Shown one piece after another: positions 1 to 7,424 of a DNA stretch of 64,000 bases; the stretch's first letter is position 1; every line of letters begins with the position of its first letter. The notes under the pieces were generated by a model, which saw nothing but the letters and a program-made list of their open reading frames with translations, was not told the origin of the DNA and made no database searches. The stretch is from an uncultured Lachnospiraceae bacterium (GTDB lineage: Bacteria > Bacillota > Clostridia > Lachnospirales > Lachnospiraceae): positions 66,741-130,740 of the forward strand of contig CAJUDH010000007.1 of NCBI GenBank assembly GCA_910584845.1, given 5' to 3'. A program made the position numbers and the translations under genes.

Positions 1-858
1 TCGGTTTTTAATGTCTTAAGCACGTTACTGATGGTCCCTTTGTCGGATTTTTTGGAAAAATTGGTCAAACGGCTTGTCCCTGGCACCAGGCAGCCGGAAA
101 TACATCCGGAATTGGACGACCGCTTCCTCAATACCCCTCCGGTTGCCTTGGAACGTTGCCATGAGGTGGCGTCCCATATGGCAAAGGCGTCGGTGGAGGC
201 ATTGAAAGAAGCCATGGCCTCCTTGGGGGGCTATTCTCCCGGCCTGGCGGATTCCATCCGCAAAAAGGAGGAAAGGACAGACCATTATGAAGATATTTTG
301 GGGACGTACCTGGTAAGGCTGAGCGCAAAAAATATCAGTGGGGAAGACAGCGCAGAAGCGGCAAAGCTTTTAAAAATCATAGGGGATTTCGAGAGGATTT
401 CCGACCATGCGGTAAATTTACTGGAGTCTGCCGAAGAGATGCAAGGAAACGGGGCGGCTTTTACCGATTGCGCGGCGTCAGAGCTGGAAGTCCTTTGTTC
501 GGCCGTAAGTGAAATCCTGGATTTATCTTTAACCGCGTTTTTGGAAGGCGATTTGCGCCTGGCTTACCAGGTGGAACCGCTGGAACAGGTCATTGGCCAG
601 CTGAAAGAACAAATGCGGTTGCGCCATATCCTCCGTATGCAGCAGCGCCAATGTTCCATTGACGTGGGGTTTATATGGTCTGACCTGCTGACCAGTTTAG
701 AGCGTACGGCAGACCACTGTTCCAATATTGCCGGATGCGTCATAGACATGGCGGACCACAATCTGAACCTTCATGAGTCGCTTCATAATTTCCGGAATGA
801 CAGCGAGGAATTTCGCCAGGGATTTCAAAATTATGCTAAAAAATATACTTTGGCATAA
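1..858 (+). CDS. Na+/phosphate cotransporter, C-terminal part with PhoU-like domain (5' end outside window)
   Basis: The reading frame is open from the first base, so this is the 3' portion of a longer gene. The first residues (VLSTLLMVPLSDFLEKLVKR) resemble the end of the last membrane segment of NptA/PhoU-type Na+/Pi cotransporters. The rest (about residues 45-285) is an all-helical PhoU-like domain with repeated E-x-x-x-D/R-x-x-D-H motifs such as FERISDHAVNLLES and LERTADHCSNIA. Known role of the family: sodium-driven phosphate uptake, with the PhoU-like tail presumed regulatory. The visible ATG at 31 lies inside the transmembrane to cytosol transition and is not a likely start. No terminator with a T-tract follows. 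Confidence 0.85.
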   Translation, partial: SVFNVLSTLLMVPLSDFLEKLVKRLVPGTRQPEIHPELDDRFLNTPPVALERCHEVASHMAKASVEALKEAMASLGGYSPGLADSIRKKEERTDHYEDILGTYLVRLSAKNISGEDSAEAAKLLKIIGDFERISDHAVNLLESAEEMQGNGAAFTDCAASELEVLCSAVSEILDLSLTAFLEGDLRLAYQVEPLEQVIGQLKEQMRLRHILRMQQRQCSIDVGFIWSDLLTSLERTADHCSNIAGCVIDMADHNLNLHESLHNFRNDSEEFRQGFQNYAKKYTLA

Positions 859-870
859 TGATTTCCCTTA

Positions 871-912
871 TCACAATTAAAATATTGTGGATGAAACAAA
901 TAAAATATTGTG
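871..912 (+). promoter_or_regulatory. Operator-like repeat cluster upstream of the NRAMP/pxp promoter
   Basis: CACAAT (872-877) and ATTGTG (884-889) form a perfect inverted repeat with a 6-base spacer. The 12-mer TAAAATATTGTG occurs twice (878-889 and 901-912), 23 bases apart, immediately upstream of the -35 box at 920. This spacing is typical of tandem regulator binding near two helical turns. The regulator is not identifiable here. Confidence 0.45.
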
Positions 913-919
913 AAAAGCA

Positions 920-948
920 TTGACAATTTCTTTGGTTGCCTTTATAAT
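920..948 (+). promoter_or_regulatory. Sigma-A type promoter for the NRAMP-like/pxp operon
   Basis: TTGACA (920-925), a 17-base spacer and TATAAT (943-948) match the consensus exactly. A perfect 13-bp inverted repeat (963-975 with 989-1001) lies just downstream in the leader. It has no T-tract, so it may be an RNA stem or an operator rather than a terminator. Confidence 0.8.
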
Positions 949-1128
949 TGCCATAACCTGAATGCCCCTTCCATACATTACGGTATTTTATGGAAGGGGC
1001 AGAACGATTTATGGGAATGGCAGGACGGCTTTTTTCATGGACGGGAATCGGGGGTGGCAGCTAATATCAAATGTGCCCTTGGGCGATAATGGTTTAAGGG
1101 TGCATCCAGAAGGCAAGGAGGATTTTCT

Positions 1129-2337
1129 ATGAAAGAGAAAAAAAGCGGCGGAGCCCTACTTGGAGCAGCGTTTTTGATGGCCACATCGGCGATTGGACCT
1201 GGTTTCCTGACACAGACGGCCCAGTTTACGGGCACCCACAAAGGGAGTTTTGGGTTTGTTATTTTGGTGTCCATTATCTTGGCGGCTATCGCCCAGATAA
1301 ATATCTGGAGGGTTTTATGCGTTTCCGGCCTCCGCGGGCAGGACGTAGCCAATCGGGTACTGCCGGGGCTGGGGTATTTCGTTGCTTTTATGGTAGCTTT
1401 GGGCGGCCTGGCTTTTAATATCGGCAACGTAGGCGGGGGGGCTTTGGGCTTTAATACATTGCTTGGCATCCCCAACCAGGCCGGCTGTGCGCTGGCCGGT
1501 GCCATCGCCATTGCCGTGTTTTTGGTAAAAAACGCAAAATCAGCCATGGATACCCTGGCCAAAGTGCTGGGGGGCATAATGATTGTGGTTATTTTTGGCA
1601 TTATCATCGTGGTGAAGCCGCCGGTTGGGGACGCATTAAAAAATACGTTTGCCCCGTCGGCAGGCGTCTCTAACCTGGTACCGGCCATTATTACCCTGAT
1701 CGGCGGCACGGTGGGAGGGTATATTACCTTTTCCGGCGCCCACCGCTTGATAGACGGGGGCATTACCGGCACGGAAAACCTGAAAGAGATCAACAAAAGC
1801 TCCCTTATGGGGATGGGCATTGCCACGATTGTCCGCATATTCCTGTTTTTGGCGGTTTTGGGCGTGGTGTCCAGGCTGGCAGAGGGGGCGGCCTTAGACA
1901 GTTCCAACCCGGCGGCGGATGCATTCCGTTTGGGGGCAGGGGAGCTGGGGTACCGTTTTGCGGGGCTGGTGCTTTTATGTGCGGCTATTACTTCTATTAT
2001 CGGTGCGGCCTATACTTCCGTATCTTTTTTGAAGACCTTCCATCCGGCTATTGATAAAAATGAAAACTGGGTGATTATCGGGTTTATCGCCGTGTCCACC
2101 ATTATCATGATCCTTTTGGGGCAGCCGGCGAAGCTGCTGGTGCTGGCAGGGGCGCTCAACGGCCTGATCCTGCCGATCACCTTGGGGATCTGCCTGGTGG
2201 CGGCAAAGAAGAAGTCTATTGTAGGGGAGGATTATTCCCATTCGAACATACTGTTGCTGTTAGGGGCCATTGTAGTGGTTATTTCCGCTTATCTGGGCAT
2301 TACTACTTTTATGTCCAACATGGGTAAGCTGATATAA
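1129..2337 (+). CDS. NRAMP-family transporter (YcsG-like, divergent metal site)
   Basis: A 402-residue polytopic membrane protein with about 11 hydrophobic segments, similar in layout to NRAMP transporters and to the NRAMP-like protein YcsG that accompanies pxp genes in Bacillus. The start is supported by an AGGAGG-type site (AAGGAGGATTTTCT). The first helix reads AIGPGFLTQTAQFTG where metal-transporting NRAMPs carry the DPGN motif. The helix-6 region reads FSGAHRLIDGG where they carry MPH. The side chains that bind Mn2+/Fe2+ therefore look absent. It is the first gene after a strong promoter and is followed by pxpB, which suggests, by inference only, that it imports a substrate of the downstream enzymes such as 5-oxoproline rather than a metal. 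Confidence 0.75.
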   Translation: MKEKKSGGALLGAAFLMATSAIGPGFLTQTAQFTGTHKGSFGFVILVSIILAAIAQINIWRVLCVSGLRGQDVANRVLPGLGYFVAFMVALGGLAFNIGNVGGGALGFNTLLGIPNQAGCALAGAIAIAVFLVKNAKSAMDTLAKVLGGIMIVVIFGIIIVVKPPVGDALKNTFAPSAGVSNLVPAIITLIGGTVGGYITFSGAHRLIDGGITGTENLKEINKSSLMGMGIATIVRIFLFLAVLGVVSRLAEGAALDSSNPAADAFRLGAGELGYRFAGLVLLCAAITSIIGAAYTSVSFLKTFHPAIDKNENWVIIGFIAVSTIIMILLGQPAKLLVLAGALNGLILPITLGICLVAAKKKSIVGEDYSHSNILLLLGAIVVVISAYLGITTFMSNMGKLI

Positions 2338-2450
2338 GGCGGAAAACCCAAGAGGCGGCCAGGGCATGTTTACTGGCCGCCGGCGCCGGCGGCTACACAG
2401 GGAAGCTGCCAAAGGGAAAGTAGGGGAACTGTAAGAATTTAAAAACGCCG

Positions 2451-2514
2451 GATGATACGGCAAATCCTACAAAGGCGTAATCGGGACCAGGATTGCGCCT
2501 TTTTGGGTATCATC
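2451..2514 (+). terminator. Nested hairpin/attenuator-like structure between the transporter gene and pxpB
   Basis: The inner stem AAAGGCGTAATC (2471-2482) pairs with GATTGCGCCTTT (2491-2502) through 12 bp with one G-U pair and is followed by a short T run, as in an intrinsic terminator. An outer pairing GATGATAC (2451-2458) with GTATCATC (2507-2514) encloses it. Another perfect 9-bp stem (2354-2362 with 2373-2381) lies upstream. It could be a partial terminator that lowers expression of pxpB and later genes. Confidence 0.5.
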
Positions 2515-2544
2515 TGGGAGAAAGGGGATTAACGGGAAAGGGAT

Positions 2545-3270
2545 ATGCAGAATATTAGGATTTTGACGGCAGGGGACTCTTCCTTGCTGATCGAGTTTGG
2601 AAAGGAGATCAGCCCGGAGGTCAACCAAAGGATCGCCGCCACCGTGCAGCTGATGAAGGAACAGCATATCGAAGGGGTGGTGGACGTGATCCCTGCTTTT
2701 TGTTCCTTGCTGGTGAATTATGACCCCCGGGTGGCCCGGTATGAGAAGATGCGAAAACGGCTGGAAGGCCTGGTGCGCATGGATATTAAAGTGGGGGAGA
2801 GGAAACGCAAGGTTTTTGAGGTCCCGGTAGCTTACGGCGGGGAATACGGCCCTGACCTTGGGGCGATTGCGCAGCATGCAGGTTTGAGCGAAGAACAGGT
2901 GATAGCCATCCACAGCTCCAGGGACTACCTGATCTATATGTTGGGGTTTTTGCCGGGATTTTGTTATCTGGGCGGGTTAGACGAGCGGATCCACACACCC
3001 AGGCTTTCCAACCCCCGGTTAAAGATCCGCGCCGGAAGCGTGGGGATCGGGGGTTCCCAGACAGGGATTTACCCGCTGGACTCCCCGGGGGGCTGGCAGC
3101 TTATGGGGATGACGCCGGTGAAGACCTATGACCCGGGGCGGGAGACGCCGATTTTGGTAGAGGCAGGCAATTATATCCGTTTCGTGCCGGTGGACGAGGC
3201 AGAATATCAGCGGATTCAGGCGCTGGTGGAAAACGGCAGCTACCAGTGCGTGGTTCACGAGGAGGTGTAG
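2545..3270 (+). CDS. pxpB: 5-oxoprolinase subunit PxpB (KipI-like)
   Basis: A 241-residue protein of the KipI/AHS1 (allophanate hydrolase subunit 1-like) family. Conserved blocks are LGFLPGFCYLGGLDERIHTP (about residues 132-151) and the family signature GGSQTGIYPLDSPGGW (about residues 170-185). In Bacillus and E. coli, PxpB with PxpC and PxpA converts 5-oxoproline to glutamate using ATP. The same fold forms half of the carboxyltransferase domain of urea carboxylase. The gene is followed with a one-base gap by pxpC, so the pair is translationally coupled. The start at 2545 has a GGGAAAGG-type site just upstream. Cytosolic; no signal peptide. Confidence 0.9.
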   Translation: MQNIRILTAGDSSLLIEFGKEISPEVNQRIAATVQLMKEQHIEGVVDVIPAFCSLLVNYDPRVARYEKMRKRLEGLVRMDIKVGERKRKVFEVPVAYGGEYGPDLGAIAQHAGLSEEQVIAIHSSRDYLIYMLGFLPGFCYLGGLDERIHTPRLSNPRLKIRAGSVGIGGSQTGIYPLDSPGGWQLMGMTPVKTYDPGRETPILVEAGNYIRFVPVDEAEYQRIQALVENGSYQCVVHEEV

Positions 3271-3271
3271 T

Positions 3272-4276
3272 ATGGGGATTCGCATATTAAAAGCCGGTAT
3301 GATGACAACGGTGCAGGATTTGGGGCGCACCGGCTACCAGAGCCAGGGGTTTTCCGTGGCGGGGGTCATGGACGTGCGTTCCTTTAAAATAGCCAACCTG
3401 CTTTTGGACAATCCGGAAAATGAAGCGGTGCTGGAATTTTCCCTGATCGGGCCCACGCTGGAATTTACCTCAGGTACTTTGATCTCCATTACCGGAGGGG
3501 ATTTCCAGCCTACCATCAACGGGGAGCCTGCGCCGATGTATACGGCCATTGACATCCACAAAGGGGACGTGCTGAAATTTGGAAGCGCCCGGACGGGCAG
3601 CCGGGGGTACATCGCCTTTTCCGGCTATCTGAAGGTTCCGGTAGTAATGGGCAGCCGCTGTACCAATATGAAGAGTTCCATCGGTGGGTTTAAGGGGAGG
3701 CGGCTTTTAGACGGGGATTATATTGGCTTCCGCATCAAGCGGAGGTATTTGCCCTTCTTTCTTTCCAGGACCCTGGAGCTGGACGAATTTAACCAGGAAG
3801 ACGTGGCTTTGCGGGTGGTAATGGGGCCTCAGGACGACCGGTTTAGCAGACAGGGGATTGAGACGTTCCTAAACAGTGAATATACGGTCACCAGCGATTT
3901 TGACCGTATGGGCTGCCGCCTGGAAGGGCCGTATATCGCCCGGAAGGAGACTTCGGATATGATTTCCGACGGGATTGCTTTTGGGTCTGTGCAGGTGCCG
4001 TCCCACGGGAAGCCTATTATACTTTTGGCAGACCGGCAGACCACCGGAGGCTACCCCAAAATTGCGACGGTAGCCTCTGTGGACCTGCCTTGGCTGGTCC
4101 AGCGGAAAACCGACCATAAAGTCCGGTTTAAAGCGGTCAGCGTCCAGGAGGCCCAGCGGCTGTACCTGGAAGAATTGGAGGAATTGAACCGGATGAGGAA
4201 GAAGATCCACCAGCCATGTAAAGAAGTGCTGGAGTGCCGCCAGGTGGCCAGGAGGGTCCGGAGGCTGTTCCCGTAA
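3272..4276 (+). CDS. pxpC: 5-oxoprolinase subunit PxpC (KipA-like, AHS2 family)
   Basis: A 334-residue KipA/AHS2 (biotin-dependent carboxyltransferase-like) protein. It carries the N-terminal signature GMMTTVQDLGRTGYQSQGF (about residues 9-27), the central VVMGPQDDRF, and the late SDGIAFGSVQVPSHGKPI and DRQTTGGYPKIATV blocks. Its ribosome site (GAGGAGG) lies inside the end of pxpB, and only one base separates the two genes, so the subunits should be made together. In urea carboxylase the homologous domain, paired with the KipI-like domain, transfers the carboxyl group from carboxybiotin. The adjacent accB and accC make that chemistry worth considering here. Confidence 0.9.
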   Translation: MGIRILKAGMMTTVQDLGRTGYQSQGFSVAGVMDVRSFKIANLLLDNPENEAVLEFSLIGPTLEFTSGTLISITGGDFQPTINGEPAPMYTAIDIHKGDVLKFGSARTGSRGYIAFSGYLKVPVVMGSRCTNMKSSIGGFKGRRLLDGDYIGFRIKRRYLPFFLSRTLELDEFNQEDVALRVVMGPQDDRFSRQGIETFLNSEYTVTSDFDRMGCRLEGPYIARKETSDMISDGIAFGSVQVPSHGKPIILLADRQTTGGYPKIATVASVDLPWLVQRKTDHKVRFKAVSVQEAQRLYLEELEELNRMRKKIHQPCKEVLECRQVARRVRRLFP

Positions 4277-4339
4277 AAGCGGCCGGCTCCGTTTCGGCGG
4301 GGATGGGGTTGGAACAATGACAGGAAAGGAAGAGGATAT

Positions 4340-4789
4340 ATGGATTTAGAAAAAATTGCAGGTTTGGTAAAGATAATAGAAGATTCTTCCCTGAAAGAAT
4401 TTACGTATAAAGAAGGCGAAATGAAAATTACCATGAGCAAGCGGGAACATCCGCCTGTTGTGGCGGCAGGTTTGCCGGCTATGCCGGGGGTAGGCCTCCC
4501 CCATATGGCGGCGCCTGTGCCCGGGGATGGGGAAGGCGATGAGGACGAATCGCTGTTTATTACCTCGCCCATTGTGGGGACGTTCTATTCGGCGGCGGCC
4601 CCGGACGTGCCGGCCTTTGTGCGGGTCGGGGACCGGGTGAAGGAAGGGCAGACCGTGTGTATCCTGGAAGCCATGAAACTGATGAATGAAATCCAGTGCG
4701 AATATGACTGTGAGATTGAGGCAGTGCTGGTGAGTAACGAGCAGAAGGTAGAATATGGGCAGCCGCTGTTCCGAGTGAAAAAAATCTAA
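4340..4789 (+). CDS. accB: Biotin carboxyl carrier protein (AccB)
   Basis: A 149-residue acetyl-CoA-carboxylase type biotin carrier. It has an N-terminal domain (about 1-40), a Pro/Gly-rich linker (about 45-75) and a C-terminal biotinyl domain with the thumb-like segment SPIVGTFYSAAAPDVPAFV. The biotin site is EAMKLM with Lys113. It carries carboxybiotin between a biotin carboxylase and a carboxyltransferase. It lies 63 bases after pxpC and 19 bases before accC, within a pxp operon, with no accA or accD nearby. Either it supplies general fatty-acid synthesis from this operon or it serves a dedicated PxpBC-linked carboxylase. The latter is inference. Confidence 0.95.
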   Translation: MDLEKIAGLVKIIEDSSLKEFTYKEGEMKITMSKREHPPVVAAGLPAMPGVGLPHMAAPVPGDGEGDEDESLFITSPIVGTFYSAAAPDVPAFVRVGDRVKEGQTVCILEAMKLMNEIQCEYDCEIEAVLVSNEQKVEYGQPLFRVKKI

Positions 4790-4808
4790 ATGCTGGGAGG
4801 TTGGGTTG

Positions 4809-6182
4809 ATGATAAAAAAGGTTTTGATTGCCAACCGGGGCGAGATTGCCGTGCGTATTATCCGTGCCTGCCGGAACATGGGGATCCTAAGTGTGGCCAT
4901 ATATTCAAAAGAGGACGAAAACAGCCTGCATACCCAGCTGGCAGACCAGAGGGTTTGTGTGGGGGAGGGCCCTGCCAAGGACAGCTACCTGAATATGGAC
5001 CGCATTATCAGCGCGGCGCTGAATGTGGACGCGGATGCCATCCATCCGGGGTTCGGCTTCCTCTCGGAAAACAGCGCCTTTGTCCGGAAATGTAAAGAAA
5101 ACGGCCTGGCCTTTATCGGGCCGGATGCGGATGTAATCGACCAGATGGGGAATAAATCCCAGGCAAGGCAGACCATGATGGACGCGGGCGTGCCGGTTGT
5201 CCCGGGGACAAGGGATCCGGTATATGACGCGGAAACCGGGAAGAAAATGGCGCAGGAAGTCGGGTATCCGGTGATAATCAAGGCTTCTTCCGGCGGAGGG
5301 GGCAAAGGGATGCGGGTGGCCGGCAGCGAGGAAGAGTTTGAGTTCCAGTTCAACTTGGCCCAGAGGGAGTCGGCCAATGCATTTGGGGACGATACCATGT
5401 ACCTGGAACGTTATATCCAAAATCCCCGCCATGTGGAGATCCAGATCATGGCAGACTCCAAGGGGAATGTGGTGGCCCTGGGGGAACGGGACTGTTCCGT
5501 TCAGCGAAACCATCAAAAGCTTATCGAGGAATCCCCGTCCCCGGCCATTGACGACAGCATCCGGCAGAAAATGAATGAATATGCGGTATTGGCGGCCAAA
5601 GCGGTGGGATATACCAACGCCGGCACCATCGAATATATCGTAAGCCCGGAAGGGGAATTTTATTTTATGGAAATGAATACCCGGATTCAGGTGGAACATG
5701 GGGTTACGGAGATGGTGACCGGCCGGGACTTAATTATGGAACAGATCCGGGTGGCCATGGGAGAGCCTTTGAGCTTTTCCCAGGAGGAAGTAAAGCTTTG
5801 CGGCCATGCCATCGAGTGCCGGATCAATGCGGAAGTGCCGGGGCTTAATTTCATGCCCAGCCCCGGGGTGGTGCAGAATGTCCACCTCCCGGCAGGGAAC
5901 GGGGTCCGGGTGGACACGGCCTTGTATGCCGGCTACCGGATCCCGGCAGAATACGACTCCATGATTGCCAAGGTGATTGTCCATGCCCCGGACCGGCCGG
6001 CGGCGATCCGTAAGATGCTGACGGCTTTGGACGAGATGGTAGTTATCGGTGTGGACACAAACCTGGATTTTCAATTTCAGATTATACGGAGCAAAACCTT
6101 TGGGGAGGGGAAGGTGGACACAGGGTTTGTAGAGAAGTTTATGAAACTGAAGCAGCCGCTCCCCGATGTGCCCGAGGTGTAG
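4809..6182 (+). CDS. accC: Biotin carboxylase (AccC)
   Basis: A 457-residue ATP-grasp enzyme that carboxylates biotin on AccB using bicarbonate and ATP. Visible motifs: N-terminal KKVLIANRGEIAVRIIRACR, glycine-rich KASSGGGGKGMRV (about residues 157-169), ERDCSVQRNHQKLIEESP (about 227-244) and EMNTRIQVEHGVTE (about 287-300). The usual proline after EH is glycine in the last motif. The ATG at 4809 is preferred to the TTG at 4806 because GGGAGG at 4795-4800 then has an 8-base spacing. Length and domain order are normal for the family. It is the fourth gene of the pxp cluster. Confidence 0.95.
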   Translation: MIKKVLIANRGEIAVRIIRACRNMGILSVAIYSKEDENSLHTQLADQRVCVGEGPAKDSYLNMDRIISAALNVDADAIHPGFGFLSENSAFVRKCKENGLAFIGPDADVIDQMGNKSQARQTMMDAGVPVVPGTRDPVYDAETGKKMAQEVGYPVIIKASSGGGGKGMRVAGSEEEFEFQFNLAQRESANAFGDDTMYLERYIQNPRHVEIQIMADSKGNVVALGERDCSVQRNHQKLIEESPSPAIDDSIRQKMNEYAVLAAKAVGYTNAGTIEYIVSPEGEFYFMEMNTRIQVEHGVTEMVTGRDLIMEQIRVAMGEPLSFSQEEVKLCGHAIECRINAEVPGLNFMPSPGVVQNVHLPAGNGVRVDTALYAGYRIPAEYDSMIAKVIVHAPDRPAAIRKMLTALDEMVVIGVDTNLDFQFQIIRSKTFGEGKVDTGFVEKFMKLKQPLPDVPEV

Positions 6183-6314
6183 GGCACGGGGCTTTTGGCC
6201 CCCGGCCGTATGCCTACGGGGTTTTGACGGCTAAGGCGCAAAACAGCCGGGTTTACTGGCGGCGGATGCAACGCCAACAGCCGGGCTGCACAAAAAGAGG
6301 AGTGGAGGAGAACC

Positions 6315-7085
6315 ATGTACCGTATTGATTTAAACAGTGATTTGGGGGAAGGGTTTGGAAGGTATGCTTTGGGGGCGGATGACAAGGTGATCCCCCTGAT
6401 TACCTCTGCCAATGTGGCTTGCGGCTACCATGCTTCCGACCCGGTTGTTATGGAAAAGACGGTTGCTATGGCCAGGGAAGCGGGCATCCAGGTGGGGGCC
6501 CACCCGGGGTTCCCGGATTTAATGGGGTTTGGAAGAAGGGAAATGGCAATCACGCCCCAGGAGGCCAAGGCTTATGTCTTATATCAGTTGGGGGCGTTGG
6601 ACGGTTTTTTACGGGCCGCGGGGATGAAAATGCAGCATGTAAAGCCCCATGGGGCGTTGTATAATATGGCGGCCAGGGATTATGAGCTGGCTTGCGGCAT
6701 TTGCCAGGCGGTTCAAGAGTTTGATAACGGGTTGGCCGTATTGGCCTTAAGCGGTGGGCAGCTGGTCCGGGCTGCCAAAGATATGGGGCTTGCGGTGGCC
6801 CAGGAAGTATTTGCAGACCGGGCTTACGAAGAGGATGGAACCCTGGTGGGCCGCAGGAAGCCGGGGGCTATGATCACAGACGAAGGGCAGGCCATAAAGC
6901 GGATAGTCCGCATGGTGAAGGAACAGTCGGTGACAGCCATTACGGGAAAAGACATCCCCATCCAAGCCGATTCCGTGTGCGTCCATGGGGATGGGGAAAA
7001 GGCCCTTGCCTTTGTACAGAAAATCCGGGAGGCCTTAAAGCAGGAGGGGATCCAGGTTTGCCCCTTAAAAGAGATGGTAGGATAA
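6315..7085 (+). CDS. pxpA: 5-oxoprolinase subunit PxpA (LamB/YcsF family)
   Basis: A 256-residue LamB/YcsF protein with the family motifs DLNSDLGEGFG (residues 4-14), NVACGYHASDP, GAHPGFPD and VKPHGALYN, and a late CVHGD. PxpA is the component thought to open the lactam ring after activation by PxpBC, giving glutamate. It has a strong ribosome site (GAGGAGTGGAGGAG). It is the last gene of the operon, 132 bases after accC, and that gap shows nothing except G-rich sequence. The order pxpB-pxpC-accB-accC-pxpA is what makes the operon unusual compared with the compact pxp operon of Bacillus. Confidence 0.92.
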   Translation: MYRIDLNSDLGEGFGRYALGADDKVIPLITSANVACGYHASDPVVMEKTVAMAREAGIQVGAHPGFPDLMGFGRREMAITPQEAKAYVLYQLGALDGFLRAAGMKMQHVKPHGALYNMAARDYELACGICQAVQEFDNGLAVLALSGGQLVRAAKDMGLAVAQEVFADRAYEEDGTLVGRRKPGAMITDEGQAIKRIVRMVKEQSVTAITGKDIPIQADSVCVHGDGEKALAFVQKIREALKQEGIQVCPLKEMVG

Positions 7086-7424
7086 GGGTTATATGGTTTT
7101 GGAATAACGGAAACAGGGATATGGGCATATCGGGCGGAAACGTCCCATGTGCCCATTTGTATTGTGAAAGCGCGGCCCGGCAGCCGTGGACAGGCATGTG
7201 CAGGCATGCACCGGGCCAAAGATACGCGGACATAAGCCAAAAGGCGCAGACAAAGGGCTTCCACAAAGCGGGACAACGTTAAAAACAGGTAGGAAAAGGG
7301 CCGTATTTATGTTATGATGAAAAGGATAGGCCCCGGCAATAAAAAGGCGGGAATACTTTGGAACAAGCCATCCGCCAAGGGCAGCAGGGGCCGTTTGCAG
7401 GAAAGCACAAGGGGGTGGCATATC
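7086..7424. other. Intergenic region between pxpA and the binding-protein gene, with one hairpin
   Basis: No gene is supported in these 339 bases. GGCCCGG (7174-7180) pairs with CCGGGCC (7211-7217), enclosing a second stem built from GCATG/CATGC. There is no T-tract, so it is at best a weak terminator for the pxp operon. TATGAT near 7311 resembles a -10 box, but no good -35 lies at the right distance. Confidence 0.4.

Noticed and set aside
1035..1907. Minus-strand open frame of 290 codons opposite the NRAMP-like gene
   Set aside because: It is the antisense shadow of a clear membrane protein gene, Pro/Ala/Thr-rich with no ribosome site or family motifs.
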